Source: Bimastos eiseni (lineage: Eukaryota; Annelida; Clitellata; Crassiclitellata; Lumbricidae). From it: 64,000 nucleotides of DNA. A program made the position numbers and the translations under genes. The stretch lies in assembly GCA_959347315.1 (NCBI GenBank), contig OY365814.1:33897495-33961494 (forward strand), read 5' to 3'. Shown here piece after piece: positions 9,448 to 20,016 of the stretch (within the stretch, counting starts at the first letter, position 1; every line of letters begins with the position of its first letter). The notes beneath the pieces are model-generated. The model had not been told where the DNA came from. It saw only the letters and a list, made by a program, of their open reading frames with translations, and did not search any database.

Positions 9448-10994
9448 CTGTAGCTATCCATCTATCTATCCATCCAACCATCCATCTATCCGTCCGTCCG
9501 TCCGTCCGTCCATTCATCAGTCCATCTATCTATCTCTATCGTAGAGAGAACGAGAAAGCGAGAGAGACAGAGAGATAGAGACACAGAGAGACACACGAAC
9601 AGAAAGAGACACAAAAATTGAACGTTCAACAACCGATTTCAGAATTCGTCCATGAAGAACATATCCAGTCGAAGTAATGACGAGGACATACTCCGCCCCA
9701 CCCCACCCCACCCCACCCCACCCCACCCCACCCCACCCCACCCCACCCCACCCCACTCCACCCCACCCCACCCCACCCCAACTAATCCAACTTCCTAGAG
9801 AACGTGTGACCCTCTACGCAGACATCGAGCACGGTATGACCCCTTACCTGTCCGGCGTGACCCTGTTGTCCAACATGGACGGTCTTCTTGCTGTGGATGG
9901 TCTTCGGGGGCGAATATGCACACTGGTAGCAACGCTTCTCTACAGCAGCAGACAAAATGATGTCATTCAGCATTTGTAATCTATTCATTCGTTCTGTGAC
10001 TAATAATTTTATTATATGTAAGGAATATGAAATCACAAAGTGTCACCCAATCAGTGATCGTCTTTCCTGAAATATTATGGGCGATGTCTCTGGTCGGCTA
10101 TACACTGTACAATAGATTAGGTGATATCCGTGCACTCCGCAGGGTAACATTGAACGCATAATTGCCGAAGAGTTCAGTTTAATCTGTGTCACTCCAATCA
10201 TAATTATCTTCCTTTGATCCAATTTTAGTAATATTGCAAGTTCTACTTATTGAGTCGGTTTATTCTGTTAACATGATCAAACGCGATTCAGCCTATTTGT
10301 CCTGCAAGAGTCCCGGATGTAGCCACGCACATAGTCTAGGTTAATGGCTCAGTTTTCTTCGGCTTCATATCCCTTTCATATTGGTACCAGATCCATTCTT
10401 TCATAAGTCTCATCATCCTTTCGTACATTCATTCATTCATTCATTTTCAATTCAAGTTGGCAATCAATATAATTATATTAATTCCTTCATCTGGACGATT
10501 CATGTAATATTTTTTTCATTTATTCTACACAGTTCAACAAATCTTTCATTTCACGTTATATTAAAGTCTCGTGCAATGCACAAATATTTTTCGATACACA
10601 AAAGGGCAGAAAGTGAAGGCAGAGTAGGCATACAGACTACAGAATGACAGAGAAACCGACAGGCAGTGAGACAGGCAGTTAGCCGAACAGCAATGAGACT
10701 AGAAAGCAGTCAAAAGAGACGATAGCCACATAGGTAGAGAGACAAGTATGCAGTTGCAGACGACTACTTACTCGTCTTGTGTGAGTTCTCCTGCTTCAGA
10801 TGGGTCTGTTGTTGCTGTTGATGCGTCTGACTACCCGGGTTCTGTTGCTGATAGGTAGCAACCGGCTGCTGATTCTGTTGCTGCTGCTGGGGATAGCTCG
10901 ATCTCCTCTCTCGGTCTCTGCCCAAGACGTCATCGGCCACGGCCAAGCCCCCCAAGAGGGCCAAACCGCCCAGAACGATCAGGCACAAATGCAT
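8279..10994 (-). CDS. Ly6/UPAR three-finger protein, quiver/sleepless-like, Gln-rich N-terminus
   Basis: Four exons (10772-10994, 9848-9939, 8867-9026, 8279-8418) join in frame to 615 nt, giving 204 aa plus stop. The protein has a clear signal peptide (MHLCLIVLGGLALLGGLAVA), a Gln-rich linker, then ten cysteines in Ly6 order: CYQC, WDKC, WDC, GNC, RGC, YGC, YCFC and LCNN. The RGC and C-terminal CxC...LCN pattern resembles the insect quiver/sleepless family, whose members act at the cell surface, some on ion channels. No hydrophobic C-terminal tail follows the last cysteine, so a GPI anchor is unlikely and the product is probably secreted. The role in this organism is unknown. The Gln-rich extension is unusual for the family. 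Confidence 0.85.
8867..9026 (-). CDS. Ly6-like exon 3: central cysteines
   Basis: The acceptor is ctgttgtag. The exon opens with GYG and a Gln run, then WDKCLGPFDHY, TWDCHSGNCYVRRDPNG. The chosen donor G|gtatgt leaves phase 1 and gives a continuous Ly6 core. A second gtatgt lies 46 nt further on, but using it breaks the frame into exon 4. Confidence 0.75.
9027..9847 (-). repeat. Intron 2 of Ly6-like gene, almost wholly simple repeats
   Basis: Successive arrays on the + strand: CTGT/CTGC (about 9050-9115), TCTA/TCCA (9180-9240), CAGT (9250-9348, about 25 copies), CCAG (9349-9407), CTAT (9411-9450), CCGT (9489-9510), a GA/AGAC-rich stretch (9545-9615) and CCCCA (9696-9780, 17 copies with one variant). 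The arrays are translated as long low-complexity frames that are not genes. Confidence 0.9.
9848..9939 (-). CDS. Ly6-like exon 2: first cysteine pair
   Basis: The acceptor ctgctgctgtag and the donor CAG|gtaagg flank 92 nt encoding KRCYQCAYSPPKT and a Gly/Gln linker. Phase 1 in and phase 0 out fit the exons on both sides. Confidence 0.85.
10772..10994 (-). CDS. Ly6-like exon 1: signal peptide and Gln-rich segment
   Basis: Starts at ATG (10994-10992). A hydrophobic leader is followed by DDVLGRDRERRSSY and a Gln-rich stretch. The donor is the strong consensus A|gtaagt, leaving phase 1. Confidence 0.85.
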
Positions 10995-12542
10995 CGAGGG
11001 ATCAGACCACCGGGATGCTGGGAAGGTGAACGAGTCGGACGTATTGTTCAGAGACTACCCGCGAAAGGTACTCAGGATGTATTAAACCCTTGGCGGTCTT
11101 TGCAGGTGGTCTCAGCCGTCGGAGCATTTATAACCACGCGGTCGGGTATCGCCAGGTATGTGGCGACTGCGGGTCGTGAGACTTCCAGGTGATGGGTACA
11201 GAGGCTGGTGTGCATCGGCCAGATTCACTGATGTCGGAGGTATAGGCCTACGTTGAGAGGTGGCGGACCAGTAATTGGCCCCAGAGGCAATGCGGTCACA
11301 TCTGGACATAACAGGCTGTGCAGGCAATGTCACGTAACACGGGCGCTGTGGATGGTAGTCATAAAAAACGAAAAAAGTTTGGTATTGTTTCTGTATGTGT
11401 GCAAGTATGGTACACACACACACGCACGCACGCACACACACACGCACACACAATCAAGCACTCATGATGTATTATAGACTAAGTTTGTCTGCGTCATTAA
11501 AGTCACGATGGTTCAATCGGTGTAGCCTAGTGCGTGTGCATGTATGCTCAATATGTCTGCGTTTGTGAATATTTACGTGAGTACGCTGCTCACATTAGAG
11601 TCATCGAGCATCATTGAGAGAGGATGGTGTCATGTTGCTATGGCTGCTTCAGCAGCTGTCTATAACTTCGCTTTCAAGACGTGAGCAGTTCGTTGAAGTG
11701 GATACGCAATAGAGTGAGGGGTTCAGGTGAGCAGGTCGTATCGGATGGCATCTTCTGAGCAAAATGGCTAAGAAATGTTGGGCCGTACGTTTCTGCAGAA
11801 AATTATTAGCATTAAATTGACAACGGAAAACAACACAAGAACATTTTTCGCCAAGTCTGTCTATAAAACGCAATGTGTCAATTTGCCTACATCTGAAACT
11901 CTTATGCTAATTTTTTTGATGAAAACCTTCGAATGAAACTTGCGAGTCACTGTTTTCTGTTTTTGTTGCTTCCACGTAGGCCTACTGACGGAGTGTGCTC
12001 ATTGAACATCGAGGAATGTCAATGAAAAACATATCAACAACTCGTTGGAGGTTGGAGTACTCTTCATGTCGCAGTTATGGCCAATTAAAAGAACATTTGA
12101 GTAGTTTGTGGTGGCGATTGACGCTCATTGTCATCAGCATGAAGAAATCGAGACAATAGGTGCAGTACTTTCTTAGCTGAATGAAACATCTTAGAATATC
12201 TTTCAACCTTTTCACAAAACCTGGCCATCTGTATGCTTAATGCGAGAGAAGATTTACAAGGCTTACGCCTACGATGGAAAATTTGAGATTCTAGATGGAA
12301 CATTCGAAGCTTTCCGATCTGCGATATTTCAGATGAAAATTACCCGCCGAACACATCGATTTCAAAGCCCATTATACGTATACATGTATAAGCTAGTGCC
12401 TTTAGGCCTACTTGGTTTTAAAGTGTCGATTTAGACGTTTGGAGAGTAGGCCTACGATCACAAGCTCATAGCTTTGAAAGCAAGGACAGTAGGCTAAAGT
12501 TGTGATTTAGTTGAGATATTCATCATGTGCTAAAAGTGCTTC

Positions 12543-12580
<38 letters not shown>

Positions 12581-12936
12581 ATATATATAGGCCTATCCGT
12601 TTTAATTATTTAATCCTGACGAGTATTATTTAATTTTTTTCCATAAAATTATAACTTCTAATTGCTAACCTGATTTTAATTTATATAATTATAAGGCCTA
12701 TATTACAATGTTATAAGAAATAGTCATAAAAGGGGAAAGGGGTGCTTTCAGTACGACGCTTCACGCCTTCGGAGTTTGTAATATGAGCACTCCCAAGAAA
12801 ATGTTCTGATTGCGCCTCAGAATAGGATCATCTGAAATATATGCAATGTATAAATTTATGTATCCAATTCAGGTCTCTAATAGGCTCACAACCTTTAAAG
12901 ACTTCCTGGGCCGCCGCTGACAGTTAGGCTTCGTTG
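10995..12936. other. Intergenic with AC and TA microsatellites
   Basis: Upstream region of the Ly6-like gene and downstream region of ZNF-A. An AC-rich microsatellite lies at about 11411-11455 and a TA run at about 12547-12592. TAGGCCTA-type words occur several times. No gene is recognised. Confidence 0.6.
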
Positions 12937-15122
12937 TCAGAAATCTTCTGTGCATTTTGCCTTGTGAGTCATCATGTTACTGTAGAGAGCAAATCTCTTG
13001 TCGCATCCGCTACAAGCAAAGGGTTTCTCGCCCGTGTGACTTCGCATGTGTCCCTCGAGATTTGTCTTCTTAGGAAACCTCTTTCCACATATATTACACT
13101 TAAAAGGTTTCTCACCAGAGTGCATTCTCAAGTGTGTAGGCATAGTACCGATCCAAAGGATTTTACCACACACAGTGCATGGCTTAAGCCTCTTCTTTCC
13201 GTTGTGACTGTTCATGTGAATATCTAACTGTGCCTTCGTGCGAAATTGTTTGTCACATAATGAACATTTGAACGGTTTCTCTCCCGTATGAACCATCATA
13301 TGCGCCTTCAACTTAGAGGCCGCACTTAGCTTCCTATCGCAGATTTTGCAGATAACTCCTCCTTTGTTGTGAAATTCGCTGTGACATGATAAAGTGTCTC
13401 TGGACTTAAAAGTCTTGTTGCATTTATTGCAAGGGAAAAGTCTCTCCTGTGAATGCGTATTTTTATGACGGCGAAGACTACCAGAGAGACGAAATCGCGT
13501 GCCACACTGATCACAGGTAAAAGGTTTTTCCTGAGTATGCATCGTCGCGTGGCTTGCCATAACACTCTTTAGCGCAAAACGCTTGCCACAAAACTCACAA
13601 GAGTAACATTTCTCGTCATGTCTCAGCTTGATATGAGAATAGACAGATTTCCTCTTCTTATAGACCTTACCACAATGACCACAGGCAAAAGGATTTTCTT
13701 TATCTTTTGTGCACAATAGTCCTCGGTTGGTAGATTTAGCAGAATGAGGCTGAAGTTTCAAAGTCATCATGGACTCTTCGTGATTATAAAATCCAGAAAA
13801 TGAACTGGTGTCATTTTTTGAATGACTAGTAAATGATGCCAAGACTCCTTCTGCCACCTCAGAACCATTAGAACGCAGTAGCGTTTGTGTTGGGGTAGAA
13901 CATTGCAGGCTGTCAACAGATGAAACGTCTATTACCTGTGCGGATGAGAACGATTCATCACCTGAATGTAACATTATATGCTGTTTCAAACAAGAGGGAG
14001 TTCTAAACTTCTTTTTGCAGAATTTGCAGATGATTCTATTTCTTGGACCCTCTTTGTTGTGAGATTCCATGTGCCTTGATCGAACATAAGTGGTCTTGAA
14101 TGACTTGCCACATGTTTCACAAGCAAAATTACACTCCTCTGAATGTTTACATTGATGATGCTTGCAAAGACCACTCTGGAAATTAAATCGCTTGCCACAC
14201 TGATTACAGGTGAATGGCTTTTCCTGCGTATGCACAGCCACATGCTTTGCTAAATCACAATCCTGCGCATAACGCTTACCACAAAACTCACAAGAGTAAC
14301 GTTTCTTGTCATGTTGCAGCTTGATATGGCCATAGACAGATTTCCTCCTCTTATAGACTTTGCCACAATGTCCACAGGCAAAAGGATTTTCTTTATCTTG
14401 GGTGTGCAATAGTCCGCGGTTGGTAGATACAGTAGAATGAGGCAGAAGTTTCAAAGTCACCGTGGACTCATTGTGATCGTAAGATGTAGAAGATGTACCA
14501 TGGTCATTATTGGCTTGACAAGTAAATGAAGCCGGGACTCCATTACCCGCCTGTGAATGTTTGGATGCAAGCAACTGTTGTGTTGTGGCAGAAAATTGTG
14601 ATGAAATTTGGTCTTTGCTTACGATACCAGCTCCAACTGAAAATCGCTTGGCATCAACAGATTTTGATGAGTAACTGCTAGCTTCAGTTTGATTGGATTT
14701 CCTTTTTTTAGGATTTGAAATTTGTGGCTCAACAACGATTGGCACACTGCTATCAGATACAGTTTGATTGCATAAGTTCTGAGATAACTTTTGAAGCTCG
14801 CTCTTCAAGCCATCCTTTGCCAAGCCTGATTCACTTGTTGCTGATCCAGTTGACTCCCTTGTAAGGCTAGGTACTTCCTGACCAATCAATTGAAAGGGAT
14901 GCTTGTGAGTCTCCACTCCAACTGAATTGTCTGATATTGGTTTCACAGGAGCAGTACAATTATTTAATTGCACGAAAAAACAATTTCTTTCTGTGTCCTT
15001 AGCAGTGGCTGGGGCAACCACCTGAAGATTCAAGTGTAGGTCTTGATCAGAGACATGATTGATGCTCACTGGGAAATCGAATTCCCTTTTGCACTCTACA
15101 TCTGTTGCCGGAGAGGCTGAAC
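12937..15122 (-). CDS. ZNF-A last exon: spacer plus 14 fingers
   Basis: The acceptor is cttgtttaag, phase 1. The first 50 codons (DVECKREFDFPVSINHV, QDLHLNLQVVAPATAKD) match the 5' part of the separate acidic exon found in ZNF-B and ZNF-C, then switch straight to last-exon sequence. Fingers: five (FACGHCGKVYKRRKSVYGH to IICKFCKKKFRTPS), a spacer, then nine ending at the C2HC finger. The stop is TGA at 12937-12939. Confidence 0.9.
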
Positions 15123-18103
15123 CTTAAACAAGAACATTTACTGCCGATAGCTAAGAGGACACAAGATTATACAACCATAATAATAATTATAATAATATTA
15201 GCATAATGATGCCTATGAAAAATAATAATAATAATATTATTAAAATTCTTAATTCAATATGTTAAGAATATTTATAACAGTCAATTCAATAAGTTGGTGA
15301 ATGAGTTCATTGATTTCAATAAGAAAAATGTTGTCTTATAATAATAATAATAATAATAATTTTAAAAAATAATAATATAGCAGTAGTACACTAATAAAGC
15401 ACGGTTGCCGAACGGTTAGAGCGGTTGGCCCGTAACATTCAGTGGGCGCTGAGTGAGTGGGTTCGACCCTCGTCCAAGGAGTCACTGTATAAGGACCTTG
15501 AGCAAGTTCTTCACGCAGTTGCTCTGCAATAAAGCTGCAGTTGCATCATCAAGGCATGTGCACTAATGAGCAAAAAATGTTGAAAGAAGGGCAATATAAA
15601 ATTTCAGTAACAAATAAAGATAACAAAAAATAATAAAAAACAGAAGCACATGACTGGAAGAAGGGCGGTATCAAATTTCGGTAATAAGACTGAGAAAGTG
15701 GTTAGAATTCAGCATTTCATGGTTGTAGGCCTCAGTGGAAACCAAAGAAATGGAAGAAGTTGACCTATTCAAGACTTATCAAGAAGAATAAAAATATAGA
15801 TATATTAAAACATTTAATGTCCATCCTAAATTACATCCAACATTGAATGTACACTACCTTCAGTATTTTTAAATTTCAGATCATTATTCTGATGCTTCCT
15901 TTCTCTGAAATAGTCAAAACAAAACGAAATACGGGTAATGATGACTGATGCATGCGTTGTACATATTGTATGGATTAATGCACGGAATGCGGGATTTTAA
16001 ATTTCAAAAAGTCCGTGTGTCATATTTTCAAACAGTAGGCTATAGCTGACATAAATCAAGTTGCACAAAGAAATTCAATAGTCAGAAATTTATAATGAAA
16101 ATTTTTATTGGGTTGTTGAAAATAGTAGCAGAATGTTATACAGAATAATCATAAAACAAGAATTATACAACACATAGAGAGGAGACTCAATACTAAGAAC
16201 AGTCGTAGAAGAAACATGAAGTGGAGGAGGACAAGAGGAAGACCAAGACAGATGATGCTTGACCGGATGATGACAGATGGATAAGGAAAGCTTAAAGACG
16301 AGGCCCAACAGCGAGAGGAGTGGCGACGTCTGACATTTGAATCTACAGAGAACCAGAAGAAGTTACAAATGATGACTGACAAACAATATATACCGAGTCT
16401 GGTGACAGCTGCTGTATATCGCACCCTAAAACACACAAAAAACAGAACTGGATTTTAACTTAATCAACAACATTAGAAATTATATTCACATCAAATTGGC
16501 TATGCTAAATACACTTTTACCAAAAGAAATAGACATGAATGGAAGCTGGATCGATGAAAAGGATCATATATTTAAGTAGAAACTGGATTGATGAAATGAA
16601 TTATACTGTTTTGGGACAGTTCTGCGTCTTTCTCGAGTACATTGCTTGCATTAAATTTTTGAGACGCTAAAATCATAAATTACCTGTTCGATAGTCTGAA
16701 GGTTTGACCGTCCGAAGATTGCATTGCGTTTGGTCAATAGGTGATAAGATTGCTGTTTTAATGGGGTAAAATATGGTTTTAGCGTCAGTAATTATTTATT
16801 AATGTATATTGAACAATTAACATGAAGACTACATAGAACGTTTTAGTTTATGAATATAGGATCTAGATGTGATGAAAAGAATCCTGCCAGAGTAGAAGCT
16901 GGATGTGATGAAAAGAATCACACATAAATAGAAGCCGGATGTGATAAAAACTCCTGCTTAAGTAGGAGCTGCATCTAAGTGATGAAAAGAATTATGTTTA
17001 AATGGAAGCTGGATGTGATGAAAAGAATCACACATAAACAAAAGCTCAATGCGATGAGAAGACTCCTGGTTAAGAAGACAAGCACACATAGAATAATTAC
17101 CGACGCTAAAATCATATTTTACCGGTAAACCTGTAGTTTAGCATATTTAACTATTGCTAAGTTCTTATCCTGTATTTTAGCGCTATTTAATCATTTCCTT
17201 CATTATATCATGTATTTTGTAAGTAGAAACTGGATTGAAGATAATAATTATGCTTTAAACGGAAGCTGGATCTGTAAAAGGAAATTTAAAAGTGGGTTTT
17301 AGAGTATTTCATTAACCGAAATATTGATAAGAAATTCCACTAGATTTCATCGTGATGCCATTTTGTCATCAATCGAACTTCTAATGATGCATGCTATTTT
17401 CACCGACCCAGCTTCCATTTATGCGTATTTCTCTTGTCGATCCAGCTCCCATTTAAATATATTTCTTTTCATCAATCGAGCTTCCATTTAGGTATATTTC
17501 TTTTCATCAATCGGCTCTCTGCTCACGTACACGGCCTTGTTTATAATTATTGATTCCATGTCCATCGTAACAACATTCTCACTTCAATCAAGCATGATAT
17601 TTTCACCGATCCAGCATCCATTTCTGCATAATTTCTTTCATTGATACAGTTTCTACTTGCACATCATACTTTTTCATCGATCCTGTCTCCATTTGAGCTA
17701 CAGTTCGACATCTATTCTCGCCAAATAATTAAATACACTATTTTTTTCTGATGAAACTTTTGTGGAATAAAATACGCTAAACTATAGGATTACCATTTTA
17801 CCTTTTATGATAGCTGGATTGATGAAAAGAATTGGTGATGGGTGAAATGCAGATTGCACCATTCGCCCAAGTCAAGTTTAGTGACATTCGCAAACTGCCT
17901 CAACGGGCGACACATACAAAGGTTAGCCTATACCTTACATTCAGGACGTAATCTATAATGGTGAAATGATTGGGGACGCTAAAACGATAGATTGCCCAGA
18001 TTAAATTCAAAACTAATTATTGCAGAAACAGTCATGACAAAATTATAGGCCTAACCATCTGCGGTAACGTCACGAAGTTCCGAAAAAACTTAGACGCTGA
18101 CAT
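12937..18103 (-). CDS. C2H2 zinc-finger protein ZNF-A, complete gene
   Basis: Four exons (18056-18103, 16394-16425, 15858-15904, 12937-15122) join exactly in frame to 2313 nt, 770 aa. The N-terminus is a short conserved peptide (MSASKFFRNFVTLPQM) followed by two microexons forming a polar, probably helical segment. The last exon holds a Ser/Asn/Gln-rich spacer with a CNQ-V-S...SNPKKRKSNQTEA motif, a cluster of five C2H2 fingers, a spacer, and a second cluster of nine fingers with TGEKP-type linkers. The final finger is CSGCDKRFALYSNMMTHKAKC, that is C2HC. Sequence-specific nuclear DNA binding is expected. No KRAB, SCAN or BTB domain is present. It is a paralog of ZNF-B and ZNF-C in the same orientation. 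Confidence 0.85.
15123..15857 (-). other. ZNF-A intron 3 with a SINE
   Basis: Contains AAT-rich runs, a tRNA-derived SINE (about 15398-15630) and, at about 15690-15800, a segment with the core TTCATGGTTGTAGGCCTC that recurs next to the equivalent exons of the other ZNF copies. Confidence 0.7.
15398..15630 (+). mobile_element. tRNA-derived SINE, copy 1
   Basis: The head has a polymerase III A-box-like region (GCCGAACGGTTAGAGCGG) and a B-box GGTTCGACCC near 15461. The body then ends in GAAAGAAGGGCAATATAAAATTTCAGTAA and an A-rich AAATAA tail. A second copy lies inverted at about 35640-35930. A part-copy of the tail follows at 15655-15690. The head does not fold as a normal tRNA with an acceptor stem, so it is not an active tRNA gene. 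Confidence 0.75.
15858..15904 (-). CDS. ZNF-A microexon 3 (47 nt)
   Basis: The acceptor is tgactatttcag and the donor G|gtagtg. In phase 2 to phase 1 it encodes ERKHQNNDLKFKNTEG across its edges. Copies of identical length and phase lie at 25246-25292 and 62594-62640. Confidence 0.7.
16190..16370 (+). pseudogene. Non-LTR retrotransposon ORF2 C-terminal remnant
   Basis: The + frame reads WRRTRGRPRQMMLDRM, then after one stop GKLKDEAQQREEWRRL. This is the RGRPR...W/L...A..R..WR signature at the C-terminus of RTE-type endonuclease-reverse transcriptases. Short and decayed, it lies in a ZNF-A intron, opposite to the gene. Confidence 0.6.
16394..16425 (-). CDS. ZNF-A microexon 2 (32 nt)
   Basis: The acceptor is gtgtgttttag and the donor CG|gtatat. 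Phase 0 to phase 2; it encodes GAIYSSCHQT plus two bases of Arg. Equivalent 32-nt exons with conserved SC..(Q/E)TR lie at 25712-25743 and 62876-62907. Confidence 0.65.
16535..17090. repeat. Minisatellite with AAGCTGGATTGATGAAAAGAA unit
   Basis: Irregular copies of a unit of about 30-36 bp (TTAAGTAGAAGCTGGATnnGATGAAAAGAATCA). Related units occur at 17215-17275, 17815, 27885-28060 and 29215. Inverted copies lie at about 17390-17530 and 17620-17700. The pattern suggests a dispersed fold-back repeat family of ZNF-A and ZNF-B introns. Confidence 0.7.
17390..17700. repeat. Inverted copies of the AAGCTGGAT minisatellite
   Basis: Reads as TTCATCAATCGAGCTTCCATTTA and variants, the reverse complement of the array at 16535-17090. 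The two arms could pair in the intron RNA or DNA. Confidence 0.65.
18056..18103 (-). CDS. ZNF-A first coding exon (MSASKFF peptide)
   Basis: ATG at 18103-18101, then 16 codons reading MSASKFFRNFVTLPQM and a donor ATG|gttagg in phase 0. The same peptide with mostly silent base changes lies at 28434-28481 and 63955-64000, each upstream of a ZNF paralog. That pattern supports selection on protein. Confidence 0.75.
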
Positions 18104-18310
18104 CTTTCTACAACCAAATGAAACCATTAATAAATTGATGCGTAATTATTAACTATTTAAAACAAAAAATCAACGATGGTGTTAAATAAATTTGCGTGAA
18201 ACTAATATTAAAATCATGTGCGCCAAACACCCAATCATTTTGCGGTTATCTAGGTCAGTTGAACAATATCCAATCATTTTGCTCGACCTACGCATCTACG
18301 GTGTAAGATA
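18104..18310 (-). promoter_or_regulatory. Putative ZNF-A promoter with two CCAAT boxes
   Basis: CCAATCATTTTGC occurs at 18231 and 18270 (+ strand) around a TAGGTCAGTT word at 18251. The same order is found upstream of ZNF-B, with 19 bases between the TAGGTCAGTT start and the second CCAAT start in both. Position, 128-167 bases upstream of the ATG, and conservation suggest promoter function. The transcription start is not located. Confidence 0.5.
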
Positions 18311-19369
18311 CATATTTGCGTCGAAGTGCTATAGACCTATTAAATAAACTGACAACAGGATTCGCAGGATTCGTTAGTATTAGTAGGCCTATTTATGGCA
18401 CCAGCTTAGTCACGAGCGCTGCGTCAAATCGAAAGGGTTGTCCAAAGGATAGTCCATGGGCGGTCAGAGTTCGGTTTCCAGAAGGTCAGCAGGAAGGCAG
18501 AGTAGCTGTTAAGGAGGGTGTCGCTTTGGTCGAGGTGCATGAGGGTCAAGGAGGTTGGAGTGTTGAATTGTAACAAGACAGAAGATCATCTAGAGAAGGA
18601 TTGAGAACAAGTTCTGAGTTAAGAATGTCCATGATGAAGGCCTAACTGTCTATGGACCCGATGGAACGAGCTGAGTGGTTGGAGGAGGGCGAGGAAAAGG
18701 CTTTAGTTCAAGGTCAACAATGATAAGGTAGTGGTCGGTAATGTTTAAAATTGAGTGTGATAGCTCGGGAGATAGGTGTGACGCTGCGGAAGTGATAACA
18801 AGGCCGAGTGTGTGGTTCTTGATGTGGGTCGGAAAGTTGACGTGTTGGACGAGTTTGAATGATGAGAGAAGGCTGAGGAAGCCAGATGATCAGAGGGATT
18901 AACGGTGTTGTAAATAAATTTTGAGGACAGAAGTTAAATTTATTTTGTAATTACTTATTAAGTTAATATGTCAATGAAAACGGTATAGAAAAACGACCAA
19001 ATATAGGTTAAATATAAAAAAACATTAAAAATCGAATAGCATCATTAGCTGAATACGTGCAATTTGTTGCGCTCGTAAAATCACGGCGGCTCCCAAAAGT
19101 TGCTAAACTTGTCAATGCGGCTCCTCGCCCAACAAAAGGTTGGTGACCACTGACATATTATGGGCATAGCTGCACATGTAGACCTACGTAAGATATACTA
19201 ATAATATTAGGTCCACATTAGCCCATTTATAGTATGAATAGAGTAATGTGAAAGTTAGAAATTTAGTCTGCGTACGTTTATAGTGGTTCAGAAGATCGTA
19301 TCTGTGTAAGAACCACTTCTTTTTCTTCCTTTGTTTACTCATTACTTCTTTCTAATATCCAAATTTCTT

Positions 19370-19620
19370 CAGTTTCTCCTTGAATGCTTATACTGAGTCT
19401 ATTGCAACGGTCTTTTCATCTAAATCATTTCACCCATTTACCATCGTTGAACTATGAAATCTTTGCTTCCGTATACCAGTCGGTTTTTTATATATCTTGT
19501 ATCGGTGTCCTCTGGTTTTATTGTCCATGGCAATGTGAAAAACTGTTGTACTGGTAGCGTGTTCTTCCCCGTCATTATTTTGCAAGTTTCAATAAAGTCT
19601 CCTCTTTATTATTAGTATCA
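19370..19620 (-). pseudogene. CR1/L2-like retrotransposon 3' ORF remnant
   Basis: The minus frame opens RGDFIETCKIMTGKN, followed by FFTLPW. After frameshifts come a YKIYKKPTGIRKQRF-like block, a MVNGWND-like block and FKEKLKKF. These match the order of the conserved C-terminal tail of CR1/L2/jockey-type ORF2 (rGD.i...K...G, R...F..Rv...WN.LP, FK..L..f). Frameshifted and short. Confidence 0.6.
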
Positions 19621-19926
19621 TCAAAAAAAGTTAGTAGATCTTAGCAAAGCAATCAGCAAAGGCATCGAAGCCTCAGCCACATCCAAACAGATGTTGGCTC
19701 TCTGACGCCCATGCAAGAGCATGCTCACAAACCTCAGTAACTTAGGTTTTCTTAACGCTTCATAAACATTGGCTGCATTTTTTAATATGATGCTTGCTTT
19801 AATGGTTATTGATAGCACTACTGTAAACGAGGCTTTTCCTTTCAGTAAAGTCGATGATAATTAAAGTTTGCAGTGCTTATAGAAATGACAAATACACTAA
19901 TAGGCCTATTGGAAATACATGCAATG

Positions 19927-19932
19927 TTTATT
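19927..19932 (-). terminator. Candidate polyadenylation signal for ZNF-B
   Basis: TTTATT on the + strand gives AATAAA on the ZNF-B strand, about 85 bases after the ZNF-B stop codon. Confidence 0.45.
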
Positions 19933-20016
19933 CGTATCAAACTTCGGCAGGTACGTGGCTATGACTGGCTCACACAACTTTCAAATACAGGGCTACTGAA
20001 ATTAGATCATGTTCTC

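Larger units (their letters stand above)
18311..20016. other. Intergenic between ZNF-B and ZNF-A with retroelement remnants
   Basis: Holds a segment with ACGAGCGCTGCGTCAAAT (18415) also found at 26555, a possible end of a hAT element near 19080-19155 (CCAACAAAAGGTTGGTGACCACTG), and a CR1/L2-like remnant at 19370-19620. Confidence 0.55.

Noticed and set aside
9159..9578. 139-aa frame rich in SVSQ/ASQP on the + strand
   Set aside because: It is the translation of CAGT and CCAG microsatellites in an intron of the Ly6-like gene; no gene features.
15405..15480. tRNA gene candidate with A and B boxes
   Set aside because: No matching acceptor stem, and it carries a SINE body and A-rich tail; a second copy exists at 35.9 kb.
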